The position numbers and the translations under genes are program-made. A stretch of DNA of 64,000 bases from Parabacteroides distasonis (GTDB taxonomy: Bacteria > Bacteroidota > Bacteroidia > Bacteroidales > Tannerellaceae), in contig JAFBIU010000002.1 in assembly GCA_021531775.1 (NCBI GenBank), forward strand, positions 154,988 to 218,987. Direction: 5' to 3'. The notes beneath the pieces are model-generated. The model was not told the origin of the DNA. It did not search any database and worked only from the letters and a program-made list of their open reading frames with translations. Below are positions 17,212-26,440 of this stretch, piece by piece; positions within the stretch are counted from its first letter, which is position 1; every line of letters begins with the position of its first letter.

Positions 17212-18093
17212 ATGAGTTTACGAATCATTGTATTAGCCAAGCAGGTTCCGGACACACGTAATGTGGGAAAAGATGCCATGAAAGAAGACGGTACGATCAA
17301 CCGTGCTGCTTTGCCTGCCATCTTCAACCCGGAAGACCTCAATGCTTTGGAACAGGCGCTTCGTCTGAAAGATGCCTATCCCGGTTCGACTGTCACCCTG
17401 TTGACCATGGGTCCGGGACGTGCAGCAGAAATCATCCGTGAAGGATTGTATCGTGGTGCTGACGGTGGTTATCTGTTGACCGACCGTGCTTTTGCAGGCG
17501 CTGACACCTTGGCCACCTCCTATGCCTTGGCCACTGCTATCAAGAAAATCAACGATTATGACATTATCTTAGGTGGACGCCAGGCTATCGACGGAGATAC
17601 AGCTCAGGTGGGTCCGCAGGTAGCTGAAAAGTTAGGGTTGACTCAGATCACGTATGCTGAGGAGATCCTGAACGTGGATGAGGCAGCCCGTCGGATCACT
17701 GTCAAACGTCACATCGATGGTGGTGTTGAAACCGTAGAGGGTCCGCTGCCGATCGTGATCACTGTAAACGGATCTGCAGCTCCTTGCCGTCCACGCAACG
17801 CCAAATTGGTGATGAAATACAAACGTGCCTTAGGTGCACAGGAAAAGGCAGCTGCCGGAGCAATCAGCTATCCGGAACTGTATGAATCGCGTCCCTACCT
17901 CAACATTCCGGAATGGAGCGTGAAAGATGTGGATGGCGACTTAGCTCAATGCGGCCTCAGCGGTTCGCCGACAAAGGTCAAGACGGTACAGAACATCGTA
18001 TTCCAGGCCAAGGAAAGCAAGACGCTGACCGGCTCAGACAAGGATGTAGAGGATTTGATTGTTGAACTGTTAGCGAACCACACCATCGGATAA
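17212..18093 (+). CDS. etfB: Electron transfer flavoprotein beta subunit
   Basis: A 293-residue EtfB, partner of EtfA in the FAD/AMP-containing heterodimer that takes electrons from acyl-CoA dehydrogenases. N-terminus IIVLAKQVPDTRN and the core signature DIILGGRQAIDGDTAQVGPQVAE are diagnostic, followed by VKRHIDGGVETVEGPLPIVITV. It is a little longer than the classic 250 residues, as in anaerobes. First gene of a three-gene operon; etfA starts 4 nt after its stop. Confidence 0.97.
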   Translation: MSLRIIVLAKQVPDTRNVGKDAMKEDGTINRAALPAIFNPEDLNALEQALRLKDAYPGSTVTLLTMGPGRAAEIIREGLYRGADGGYLLTDRAFAGADTLATSYALATAIKKINDYDIILGGRQAIDGDTAQVGPQVAEKLGLTQITYAEEILNVDEAARRITVKRHIDGGVETVEGPLPIVITVNGSAAPCRPRNAKLVMKYKRALGAQEKAAAGAISYPELYESRPYLNIPEWSVKDVDGDLAQCGLSGSPTKVKTVQNIVFQAKESKTLTGSDKDVEDLIVELLANHTIG

Positions 18094-18097
18094 GATT

Positions 18098-19117
18098 ATG
18101 AACAACGTATTTGTATATTGCGAATTGGAAGGCACTACAGTAGCCGACGTGAGTTTGGAATTGCTCACAAAGGGCCGCAAGTTAGCCAACCAACTGAATT
18201 GCCAATTGGAAGCCATCGTGGCTGGAAACGGCTTGGAAGGTATCGAGAAGCAGGTACTGCCGTTTGGTGTGGACAAGGTACACGTCTTTGACGCACCGGG
18301 TCTGTTCCCCTACACTTCATTGCCCCACGCTTCCATCTTGATCAACCTATTCAAGGAGGAGAAGCCGCAGATCTGTCTGATGGGTGCAACGGTCATCGGA
18401 CGTGACTTGGGTCCCCGTGTCTCTTCCGCACTGACCAGTGGTCTGACAGCCGACTGTACTTCGTTGGAAATCGGTTCACACGAAGACAAGAAAGCTGGTA
18501 AGACCTACGAGAATCTGCTCTATCAGATTCGTCCGGCCTTCGGTGGTAACATCGTGGCTACCATCGTGAACCCCGAACATCGTCCGCAGATGGCGACCGT
18601 ACGTGAGGGTGTGATGAAGAAAGAGGTACTGGATGCCAACTACCAGGGTGAGGTGATCAAACACGACGTTGCCAAGTATGTACACGAGGCTGATTACGTG
18701 GTGAAGGTGATCGATCGTCACGTGGAAAAAGCAAAACACAACCTGAAGGGTGCTCCGATCGTCGTAGCCGGCGGTTATGGCATGGGCTCCAAGGAGGGCT
18801 TTGACATGTTGTTTGAATTGGCGAAGGAATTGCATGCTGAGGTTGGTGCCAGCCGTGCCGCTGTGGATGCAGGCTTCTGCGATCATGACCGCCAGATCGG
18901 CCAGACCGGTGTAACGGTACGTCCGAAGCTCTACATTGCCTGTGGTATTTCCGGTCAGATCCAGCACATTGCCGGTATGCAGGATGCGGGCATCATCATT
19001 TCCATCAACAATGACGAGAATGCCCCGATCAACACCATCGCCGATTATGTGATCAATGGTACCGTCGAAGAGGTGATTCCGAAGATGATCAAGTATTACA
19101 AACAGAACAGCAAATAA
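18098..19117 (+). CDS. etfA: Electron transfer flavoprotein alpha subunit
   Basis: A 339-residue EtfA with the C-terminal FAD-binding domain: VVAGGYGMGSKEGF, GASRAAVDAGF, IGQTGVTVRPKLYIACGISGQIQH and SINNDENAPINTIADY. The N-terminal domain shows LMGATVIGRDLGPRVSSAL. It is co-transcribed with etfB (4-nt gap) and the acyl-CoA dehydrogenase gene (5-nt gap). Together they would move electrons from acyl-CoA oxidation, or toward enoyl-CoA reduction, to a quinone or ferredoxin pool; direction is not decided by sequence. Confidence 0.97.
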   Translation: MNNVFVYCELEGTTVADVSLELLTKGRKLANQLNCQLEAIVAGNGLEGIEKQVLPFGVDKVHVFDAPGLFPYTSLPHASILINLFKEEKPQICLMGATVIGRDLGPRVSSALTSGLTADCTSLEIGSHEDKKAGKTYENLLYQIRPAFGGNIVATIVNPEHRPQMATVREGVMKKEVLDANYQGEVIKHDVAKYVHEADYVVKVIDRHVEKAKHNLKGAPIVVAGGYGMGSKEGFDMLFELAKELHAEVGASRAAVDAGFCDHDRQIGQTGVTVRPKLYIACGISGQIQHIAGMQDAGIIISINNDENAPINTIADYVINGTVEEVIPKMIKYYKQNSK

Positions 19118-19122
19118 GAAAG

Positions 19123-20826
19123 ATGGCAAACTATTATACAGACATTCCGGAACTCAAGTTTCACTTGAACAATCCGATGATGGAACGTATTTGCGAACTG
19201 AAGGAACGCAACTACAGAGATAAAGAGGAGTTTGACTATGCACCGCAGGACTATGCTGATGCCATCGATTCCTACGACAAGGTGCTCGAAATCACCGGTG
19301 AAATCACAGGTGACGTCATTGCACCCAATGCCGAAGGTGTAGATGCTGAGGGTCCTCACTGTGCCAATGGACGTGTAGAATATGCGTCAGGCACCAAGCA
19401 GAACCTCGACGCCATGGTCAAGGCAGGTCTAAACGGTATGACCATGCCACGTCGGTTCGGTGGTCTTAATTTCCCGATCACTCCCTACACCATGTGTGCA
19501 GAGATCGTGGCAGCTGCCGATGCAGGTTTTGGAAACATCTGGTCACTGCAAGATTGTATCGAAACCCTGTATGAGTTCGGAAACGAGGATCAGCACAGTC
19601 GCTTCATCCCGCGCATCTGTGCAGGCGAGACGATGTCCATGGACTTGACCGAACCGGATGCAGGTTCTGACTTGCAGTCCGTGATGCTGAAGGCTACCTA
19701 CGACGAAGCCAACAACTGCTGGCGTCTGAATGGTGTGAAACGTTTCATCACCAATGGTGATGCTGACCTTCACTTGGTATTGGCTCGTTCAGAAGAGGGT
19801 ACACGCGATGGTCGCGGTCTCTCCATGTTCATCTACGACAAACGCGATGGTGGTGTCAATGTACGTCGTATCGAGAACAAGTTAGGTATCCATGGTTCAC
19901 CTACCTGTGAATTGGTCTATAAGAATGCCAAGGCTGAATTGTGTGGTGACCGCAAATTGGGTCTGATCAAGTATGTGATGGCTTTGATGAATGGTGCCCG
20001 CCTCGGTATCGCTGCCCAGTCAGTCGGTTTGAGCCAAGCAGCCTACAACGAGGGATTGGCCTACGCCAAGGAGCGTAAGCAGTTCGGCAAGGCGATCATC
20101 GATTTCCCGGCTGTCTATGACATGCTCTCCATCATGAAAGCCAAGTTGGATGCTGGCCGTGCATTGCTCTACCAGACAGCTCGCTACGTGGATATTTACA
20201 AAGCATTGGACGATATTGCACGCGAACGTAAACTGACACCAGAAGAGCGCAAGGAGCAGAAACTGTATGCGAAATTGGCCGATTCATTCACGCCGCTTGC
20301 CAAGGGTATGAACTCTGAATATGCCAACCAGAATGCCTACGATTCGATCCAGATCCACGGTGGTTCCGGCTTCATGTTGGAATATGCTTGCCAGCGCATC
20401 TATCGCGATGCCCGTATCACCTCTATCTACGAGGGTACAACACAGTTGCAAACGGTAGCTGCTATCCGTTACGTAACGAATGGTGCCTATTTGGCCACTA
20501 TCCGTGGCTTTGAGGCAGAAGCCTGTGCACCGGAACTGGAAGGCTTGAAGGCTCGTCTGAAGGAGATGACCGACAAGTTCGAAGCCAGCATAAATCGTGT
20601 CAAAGAGGCTCAGAACCAAGAGTATCAAGACTTCGTGGCACGTCGTTTGATGGAGATGGCAGCCGATTGTATCATGGGTCACCTGCTGATTCAGGATGCA
20701 ACGAAGGCTCCGGAACTCTTCAGCAAGTCTGCTCATGTGTATGTCAACTATGTAGCGGCTGAAGTAGAGAAGCATAATAGCTTCATCCAGTCTGTCAGCC
20801 CGGCCGACTTAGTAAACTATAAATAA
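19123..20826 (+). CDS. Acyl-CoA dehydrogenase family protein
   Basis: A 567-residue FAD enzyme, of the longer acyl-CoA dehydrogenase type with an extra C-terminal helical part. Seen: MSMDLTEPDAGSDLQSV (FAD/substrate loop), VKRFITNGDAD, IENKLGIHGSPTCEL, a helical domain with AYNEGLAYAKERKQFGKAI, QIHGGSGFMLEYACQRIYRDARI, and IYEGTTQLQ with Glu at the position that usually holds the catalytic base. Operonic with etfB and etfA, which supports a flavoprotein pair. Chain-length specificity is unknown. The operon ends at a strong terminator. Confidence 0.94.
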   Translation: MANYYTDIPELKFHLNNPMMERICELKERNYRDKEEFDYAPQDYADAIDSYDKVLEITGEITGDVIAPNAEGVDAEGPHCANGRVEYASGTKQNLDAMVKAGLNGMTMPRRFGGLNFPITPYTMCAEIVAAADAGFGNIWSLQDCIETLYEFGNEDQHSRFIPRICAGETMSMDLTEPDAGSDLQSVMLKATYDEANNCWRLNGVKRFITNGDADLHLVLARSEEGTRDGRGLSMFIYDKRDGGVNVRRIENKLGIHGSPTCELVYKNAKAELCGDRKLGLIKYVMALMNGARLGIAAQSVGLSQAAYNEGLAYAKERKQFGKAIIDFPAVYDMLSIMKAKLDAGRALLYQTARYVDIYKALDDIARERKLTPEERKEQKLYAKLADSFTPLAKGMNSEYANQNAYDSIQIHGGSGFMLEYACQRIYRDARITSIYEGTTQLQTVAAIRYVTNGAYLATIRGFEAEACAPELEGLKARLKEMTDKFEASINRVKEAQNQEYQDFVARRLMEMAADCIMGHLLIQDATKAPELFSKSAHVYVNYVAAEVEKHNSFIQSVSPADLVNYK

Positions 20827-20850
20827 GCATACGATCGAGGATTATCCAAG

Positions 20851-20884
20851 AAAGAGGGATTCCGTTTGGTTTCCCTCTTTTTTT
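20851..20884 (+). terminator. Rho-independent terminator of the etf operon
   Basis: Perfect 9-bp stem AAAGAGGGA (20851-20859) and TCCCTCTTT (20872-20880), continuing into a T-run to 20884, 25 nt after the stop of the acyl-CoA dehydrogenase gene. Confidence 0.9.
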
Positions 20885-20895
20885 GCTTATATTTG
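20865..20895 (+). promoter_or_regulatory. Promoter of the SGNH-MBOAT cassette, nested in the upstream terminator
   Basis: -33 TTTG (20865-20868), 19 bp, -7 TATATTTG (20888-20895) is a full consensus match. The -33 box lies in the loop of the terminator hairpin. The predicted leader to the ATG at 20913 is very short. Confidence 0.65.
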
Positions 20896-20912
20896 TGCCC
20901 CAAATTAGAAAA

Positions 20913-22367
20913 ATGGAAAGAGATAACTTCGCAAGATTGTTTGGTCTGTTAATAGGGACGTGGATATGCTGTGGTGCGCTCTATTGGTTGCCGGAGACCT
21001 GGATGGGTTACCGGATCAAACGGGTAGATCTGTTGTCAGATCTGCGTGAGAAACCCGAAGCCTCCCTCTCAGACAGTCTTGTCGAGCAGTGGGAGCTGGA
21101 ATGGGATTCCATCGCTAACATCGATAGCACAGCCCTACTCGACTCCCTAAAGCATTCATTGGAGTTGGATTCAGCAGCCCTGCTACTTCGTGATTCCCTT
21201 TACCGCCAATTGTATGCTACAGAAGGGGCGGACTCTTTAGGTCTGCACATCGAAGATTACTCCTTGGGACATGTTGGACTTAAACATTTTTTTGATCGAC
21301 TGGCACAACGGGAGACCTTGGGCCGTCCGGTCCGGATAGGGGTGTTAGGAGACTCTTTTATCGAAGGGGATATCCTCGTGGCCGATCTACGAGCCGGTTT
21401 ACAAAAAGAGTTTGGCGGATGTGGTGTCGGATTTGTGCCGATCAATTCCGTGGCAGCCCAATACAGACCGACCATTCAAGTGGAATCTGAAGGATGGAAG
21501 ACACATTCGTTACTGACCGAAACGACCTATCCCCTCACCCTCTCCGGTCTGACGTTTGAAGCAGATTCTACCGAAGCAATGCTCCATTTCCAAACAACCC
21601 AACGTTATCCCGGTTTGGAAGAGGCACCCCTATTTCAATTTATTTACGAATCCAATCGACATAGTGAGTTAACGTGGACATCCAGCCCTCATTCGGATAC
21701 CCTTCACGTTCCGCTTCCTCCTACCGCACAAATCAGTGTATGGCAACAAAACGGTTCCTTCCAGCAAGGCACACTCCATTTTAAAGCGACAGACGGTTTA
21801 CGTGCGCTGGGTTTTGTACTGGAAGATAGTGTGGGAATCTCTGTCGATAACTTCTCGTTGCGAGGCCATTCGGGTCTGAAATTGGCCGAAACCGATTCAG
21901 CGGAATTAAGTGCCTTCCAAGCGGTTCGTCCGTATGATCTGCTCATTTTGCAATATGGTCTGAATGTAGTCAACGATAGCGTCATGCAATATGGTTGGTA
22001 TGGAAGCCGTATGGTACAAGCGATTCAGCACTTGCAACACTGCCTACCCGAAACGGACCTGCTCCTGCTCAGTGTATCTGATCGAAGTTGGCAGAACGAG
22101 GAGGGTACGTTCGAGACCATGCCGGCTGTGTTAGCCATGGTATATGCCCAACGCAAGACTGCACAACGGGCTGGGATAGCATTCTGGAATCTCTTTGGTG
22201 CGATGGGTGGTGAAAACAGCATGATTCGTTATGTAGAAAACAACTGGGCCAGTAAAGATTATACACATTTGGGCTTTCGGGGTGGCAAAGAGATTGCTCA
22301 AGCCCTATTGAAAGCATTACTGACTGAAAAAGCATTTTATGATGAAGCAAAGAAAATGGAACCCTAA
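20913..22367 (+). CDS. SGNH/GDSL hydrolase-fold protein, membrane anchored (first of pair)
   Basis: A 484-residue protein; ATG at 20913 (MERDNFARLFGLLIG) chosen over 20883, which lies in the terminator. One N-terminal membrane helix then an extracytoplasmic part. SGNH blocks seen: GVLGDSFIEGD (Ser nucleophile), a Gly in the second block around GCGVGFVP, LQYGLNVVND (Asn block) and KDYTHLGFRGGKEIA (Asp-x-x-His). This fold serves as esterase or O-acetyltransferase next to MBOAT proteins in alginate, peptidoglycan and cellulose acetylation systems. The next gene is a second SGNH protein, overlapping by 29 nt, then an MBOAT gene, so a role in O-acylation of a surface glycan is inferred. Confidence 0.82.
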   Translation: MERDNFARLFGLLIGTWICCGALYWLPETWMGYRIKRVDLLSDLREKPEASLSDSLVEQWELEWDSIANIDSTALLDSLKHSLELDSAALLLRDSLYRQLYATEGADSLGLHIEDYSLGHVGLKHFFDRLAQRETLGRPVRIGVLGDSFIEGDILVADLRAGLQKEFGGCGVGFVPINSVAAQYRPTIQVESEGWKTHSLLTETTYPLTLSGLTFEADSTEAMLHFQTTQRYPGLEEAPLFQFIYESNRHSELTWTSSPHSDTLHVPLPPTAQISVWQQNGSFQQGTLHFKATDGLRALGFVLEDSVGISVDNFSLRGHSGLKLAETDSAELSAFQAVRPYDLLILQYGLNVVNDSVMQYGWYGSRMVQAIQHLQHCLPETDLLLLSVSDRSWQNEEGTFETMPAVLAMVYAQRKTAQRAGIAFWNLFGAMGGENSMIRYVENNWASKDYTHLGFRGGKEIAQALLKALLTEKAFYDEAKKMEP

Positions 22368-23670
22368 ATTCATCCTACGACTGCTCTTATGCTGGCTGAT
22401 CAGTTGGTCGGGAACTTTTCAAATGGTTGCACAGGTGGATAGTTGTGTAGCAACTGATACGCTACCCCTCCCTCCGTTAGCCTATCCACTTTTAAAACCG
22501 GGGGCTGATACAATACAGCAAGCAGAGGCTTTACACCCCTTTTATGCGGCACTGGACTCCCTCCGACAAGGAAAAAACACGGTGATTACGATCGTACATT
22601 TGGGTGATTCGCACATCCAAGCCGGCCATTATACCGGTCGGGTGATGCGACTGTTGCAACAGGCATTCGGCAATGCCGGACGAGGATGGATTGCCCCCTT
22701 CAAATTGAGCCGAAGCAATGAACCGGATGACTATTTCATCACCTCAACCGTACAGCCCAAAAATTGGATCGCAGGACGATGTACCCAGCGCGAAAAGAAG
22801 ACCCCTATCGGAATTGGCGGAATCGGTATTCGTAGTTTATCCTCCTCCATCGACTTGAATCTCATCATGGCTCCCAACAACGGAGCTGGATACAGTTTCA
22901 ACCAAGTCATACTTTACCGAGGGGAACGTTCCATGCCCATGTTACCTACGGGTGCCAGCAAGGAAAGGACGGCCGTATCATTAGCTGATACAGTCTGTGT
23001 AGCAGGCGTCTTGGCCGACACGTTCCGAATTCAAAACCAAGTCGATACACTTCGGTTGCATAGTACGCGTCGTAAACAGGGAACCGATCAGGTATTGCCA
23101 GCCTCATCATTCCGTAACATCTACTATGGTTTTTGTCTGCAGAATGGTTATCCGGGTATCCTCTATCACGGCATCGGTGTCAATGGAGCCATGTATGTCC
23201 ATTATACGGAGGAGACCTATCTTCAACAGTTGGCACTCCTTCACCCGACGCTACTCATCGTCTCGTTAGGAACCAACGAAACGTTTGGACGAGGCTTCAA
23301 TAAAGCTGAATTTGCAACTCAGGTCAGAGCCTTTATCCAGTTAGTACGCCAGTATCTGCCGCATACAGCCCTTCTGCTGACGACACCTGCGGAATGTTAC
23401 AAACGGATCTATGTCAACAAGAAGCGTAACTATGTACGTAACGCGCAGACCCAAGTGGCTGCAGAAGTACTGACCCAAGTGGCTCGAGAAGAGGGGTTGG
23501 CCTGTTGGGACCTCTTTTCGGCCACTGGTGGCGCGAACTCATGTAAGCAATGGCATCGCCATCAACTGATGGGACGTGACCGCATACATTTCAATAAAAA
23601 CGGATATGCCGAACAGGGGACCCTACTCTATCGGGCCCTGATGCGATCCTATCACCCTTCAAATCCTTAG
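22339..23670 (+). CDS. SGNH/GDSL hydrolase-fold exported protein (second of pair)
   Basis: A 443-residue exported protein with N-terminal signal (FILRLLLCWLISWSGTFQMVAQ). All four SGNH blocks are visible: HLGDSHIQAGHYTGR, the Gly block FGNAGRGWI, SLGTNETFGRGF, and DRIHFNKNGYAEQG (Asp-x-x-His). It overlaps the first SGNH gene by 29 nt in another frame and precedes the MBOAT gene by 5 nt. The two SGNH proteins differ in length and in block sequence and probably have separate steps, for example transfer and editing of acyl groups, in one surface modification pathway. This division is inference. Confidence 0.85.
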   Translation: MMKQRKWNPKFILRLLLCWLISWSGTFQMVAQVDSCVATDTLPLPPLAYPLLKPGADTIQQAEALHPFYAALDSLRQGKNTVITIVHLGDSHIQAGHYTGRVMRLLQQAFGNAGRGWIAPFKLSRSNEPDDYFITSTVQPKNWIAGRCTQREKKTPIGIGGIGIRSLSSSIDLNLIMAPNNGAGYSFNQVILYRGERSMPMLPTGASKERTAVSLADTVCVAGVLADTFRIQNQVDTLRLHSTRRKQGTDQVLPASSFRNIYYGFCLQNGYPGILYHGIGVNGAMYVHYTEETYLQQLALLHPTLLIVSLGTNETFGRGFNKAEFATQVRAFIQLVRQYLPHTALLLTTPAECYKRIYVNKKRNYVRNAQTQVAAEVLTQVAREEGLACWDLFSATGGANSCKQWHRHQLMGRDRIHFNKNGYAEQGTLLYRALMRSYHPSNP

Positions 23671-23675
23671 TTGTC

Positions 23676-25202
23676 ATGTTGGAACATCTCTCTCTCTCCC
23701 GATTGGGCGAACTGCTCGCCTATCAACCGCAAGCCCCTCTGCTTTTCAGCAGTGGTTTGTTTCTGGCTTTGTTTACATTGTTCATCGCCTTATATCGGGC
23801 CCTTCGGCAACATACGACAGCCCGGATCATCTATGTGGTCCTCTTTTCGCTCTATTTCTATTATAAAAGTAGTGGCTGGTTCTTCGGATTGCTCCTTTGG
23901 ACTGCCACCTCCGATTTCTGGATCGCCCAAGGCATGGCTCATACATTCCGTCCCCAGTTACGTAAACTGTGGGTTGCAGGAAGTCTCTGTATGAATTTAG
24001 GCATGTTGGCCTACTTCAAATATTTCAATTTTCTACGAGAATCCATGGGGTACCTGACGCAATGGGGCCAATCCCTGTTTCAGTCCGGTATTCAGCCAGT
24101 AGAGATAGCCCCTTTGGACATCTTTCTGCCAGTAGGTATCTCCTTCTTCACCTTCCAAAGCATCAGCTATGTCGTAGATGTCTATCGAGGACGTATCCAA
24201 CCGTTGCAACGCTGGATCGACTATCTGTTTTATGTCAGTTTCTTTCCTCAATTAGTAGCCGGTCCCATTGTCAGGGCACGTGACTTTATTCCACAGATTC
24301 GGAAGATGCCCTCCGTGAGCCAAGCCCAGTTTGGAGAAGGCCTCTTCCTGATCCTATGCGGATTGCTCAAAAAATGCATCATTTCCGATTACATCAGTTT
24401 GAACTTTGTGGATCGTATCTTTGATGCTCCTCTCCTCTACACTGGATTAGAGAATCTGTTCGGAGTCTATGGTTATACGCTCCAAATCTATTGTGATTTC
24501 TCGGGTTATTCCGATATGGCTATCGGCATCGCCCTTTTACTGGGTTTCCGGTTCAACATCAACTTCGATTCGCCCTACCAGTCTGCCACCATTACGGAGT
24601 TTTGGAGACGATGGCACATTTCGCTCTCATCCTGGCTCAAAGATTATCTCTATATCTCCTTGGGTGGAAATCGCAAGAGAAGAATACGTACCTACATCAA
24701 CTTGTTGATCACAATGTTGTTAGGAGGTTTATGGCATGGAGCGTCCCTTCGTTTCATACTGTGGGGAGCCCTTCATGGTGTTGCATTGGCCATCCACAAA
24801 GGGTGTATGAACTATTGTCCTCGTTTGAAACCTGTGGGTGGCGAGATGAAACCTTTCCATCGCTTCTGTGGTATATTTCTGACATTCCACCTCGTCGCAT
24901 TCGGTTGGATCCTATTCCGAGCCGACTCGCTTCAGCGCGTGGGAGAGATCCTCTCTCAAATTGGGAACCATTTCCATCCCGAAGTGTTTACCCAGTTTGT
25001 CACCGGCTATCCGATCGTATGTGGGCTCATGACTGTAGGCTATCTGTTCCATTTCTTCCCAAAATCATGGGAGTTACAGATCCAAACAGCGATCAGCCGT
25101 TCGCCTTTGATCGTACAAATCCTGTTGTTGACCGGTGTTATTTTTTTAGTCATTCAATTTCGTAGTGCCGGTGTACAACCTTTTATCTACTTTCAGTTTT
25201 AA
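23676..25202 (+). CDS. MBOAT family O-acyltransferase (AlgI/DltB-like)
   Basis: A 508-residue polytopic membrane protein of the MBOAT family, which moves acyl groups from a cytoplasmic donor across the membrane. Signatures: PVGISFFTFQSISYVVDVYRG, FFPQLVAGPIVRA, YCDFSGYSDMAIGIALLLGF, FWRRWHISLSSWLKDYLYI and GLWHGASLRFILWGALHG, which holds the conserved His. About ten or more hydrophobic segments are spread over the length. It lies directly after two SGNH genes, the layout of alginate and peptidoglycan O-acetylation systems. The acceptor glycan is not known. Confidence 0.94.
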   Translation: MLEHLSLSRLGELLAYQPQAPLLFSSGLFLALFTLFIALYRALRQHTTARIIYVVLFSLYFYYKSSGWFFGLLLWTATSDFWIAQGMAHTFRPQLRKLWVAGSLCMNLGMLAYFKYFNFLRESMGYLTQWGQSLFQSGIQPVEIAPLDIFLPVGISFFTFQSISYVVDVYRGRIQPLQRWIDYLFYVSFFPQLVAGPIVRARDFIPQIRKMPSVSQAQFGEGLFLILCGLLKKCIISDYISLNFVDRIFDAPLLYTGLENLFGVYGYTLQIYCDFSGYSDMAIGIALLLGFRFNINFDSPYQSATITEFWRRWHISLSSWLKDYLYISLGGNRKRRIRTYINLLITMLLGGLWHGASLRFILWGALHGVALAIHKGCMNYCPRLKPVGGEMKPFHRFCGIFLTFHLVAFGWILFRADSLQRVGEILSQIGNHFHPEVFTQFVTGYPIVCGLMTVGYLFHFFPKSWELQIQTAISRSPLIVQILLLTGVIFLVIQFRSAGVQPFIYFQF

Positions 25203-25234
25203 TATATAAACGAATCAACAAATCAGTTTGCGAT

Positions 25235-26440
25235 ATGAAAAGAGTTCTTCGACTGCTCCACATCTTTGTTTGGGTACTCCTCTGCTGGAATTCGACCCAA
25301 CGGATACAAGCCCAACGACCGTTAAGTCCGGAGGCGACTATCAGTCTCTTAACCTTTGCTCCGAGTGAGGATGAGATCTATACCGTCTATGGACATGCTG
25401 CTCTGCGTGTGCATGATCCAGCCCAACAACTGGATTTGGTGTTCAGCTATGGTGTATTCAATTTCAACGAACCCCATTTTGTCTATCGCTTCACCAAAGG
25501 GGAGACTGACTATCAGTTAGGTATTGCCTCTTTCCAGAATTACCTGATGGAGTATCAGATGCGTGGAAGCCAAATCACCGAACAAACACTACAGCTGCTG
25601 CCCGAAGAGAAAGAAGCAGTTTGGCAAGCTCTGCAAATCAATTATCGCCCGGAGAATCGTCGCTACCGCTACAATTTCTTCTTCGACAATTGCGCTACCC
25701 GACCTGTTCGACTAATCGAACAATGTGTGCAGGGACAACTGGACTATGGGGATCCTTATCCGACAGAAACATTCCGTACATTAATTAATAGATGTACACG
25801 ACATTTTCCGTGGTTAACCTTCGGATGCGATTTGGCTTTGGGATCTCCGGCCGACCGAATGGCTACACAACATGAGATGATGTTCTTGCCCCCCTATCTG
25901 CAACGAGCATGGTCCCAAGCTATCATTCACACGGCGGATGGAAAAACCCGCCAACTGGTGGGTGAAACCCGATCCATCGGTGTCGATAGTGACGATGAAC
26001 CGGAAGATACAGGCTCTTTGTGTTCTCCTTTGTTCATCGGTTGGATTTTGTTCGGATGCATCGGTTGGCTGACAATCTCCGAATGGCAACGTGCCACCTA
26101 TTGGCCTTGGATCGACCGTATCTTGTTTTCCATCGCAGGTCTGGCCGGTTGCCTCTTGGCCTTCTTAAGTTTCCTCTCCTCCCACCCCTGTACCTATCCG
26201 AACTGGAATTTGGGGTGGTTACACCCCTTTCACCTCATCGGAGTGGTCCTGATATGTGTAAAAAGCTGGAAAAAGGGTGCTATTTGCTATCATTTTATTA
26301 ACTTTGCAGCGTTGTGCGTAGGATTAGTGGCATGGCCTTTCATTCCGCAACATTTCAACGCAGCTTTCTTTCCTCTGGTTCTCACGTTGGCGTGTCGTTC
26401 CGGATGGAGTATTTATCGAACTATATGGACAAAAGAATGA
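25235..26440 (+). CDS. DUF4105 (Lnb N-terminal-like) membrane protein
   Basis: A 401-residue protein. A signal segment (LRLLHIFVWVLLCWNS) is followed by a periplasmic DUF4105 domain, residues about 25-240, with YTVYGHAALRVHDP, FSYGVFNFNEPHFVYRFTKGETDYQLG and FFFDNCATRPVRLIE: His, Asn, Asp and Cys of the family pattern, which recalls papain-like/NlpC-related peptidases. Four C-terminal hydrophobic segments follow (about 265-395). It starts 33 nt after the MBOAT gene and overlaps the next gene, so it belongs to this surface cassette. Enzymatic activity is not established for the family as far as I know. Confidence 0.85.
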   Translation: MKRVLRLLHIFVWVLLCWNSTQRIQAQRPLSPEATISLLTFAPSEDEIYTVYGHAALRVHDPAQQLDLVFSYGVFNFNEPHFVYRFTKGETDYQLGIASFQNYLMEYQMRGSQITEQTLQLLPEEKEAVWQALQINYRPENRRYRYNFFFDNCATRPVRLIEQCVQGQLDYGDPYPTETFRTLINRCTRHFPWLTFGCDLALGSPADRMATQHEMMFLPPYLQRAWSQAIIHTADGKTRQLVGETRSIGVDSDDEPEDTGSLCSPLFIGWILFGCIGWLTISEWQRATYWPWIDRILFSIAGLAGCLLAFLSFLSSHPCTYPNWNLGWLHPFHLIGVVLICVKSWKKGAICYHFINFAALCVGLVAWPFIPQHFNAAFFPLVLTLACRSGWSIYRTIWTKE

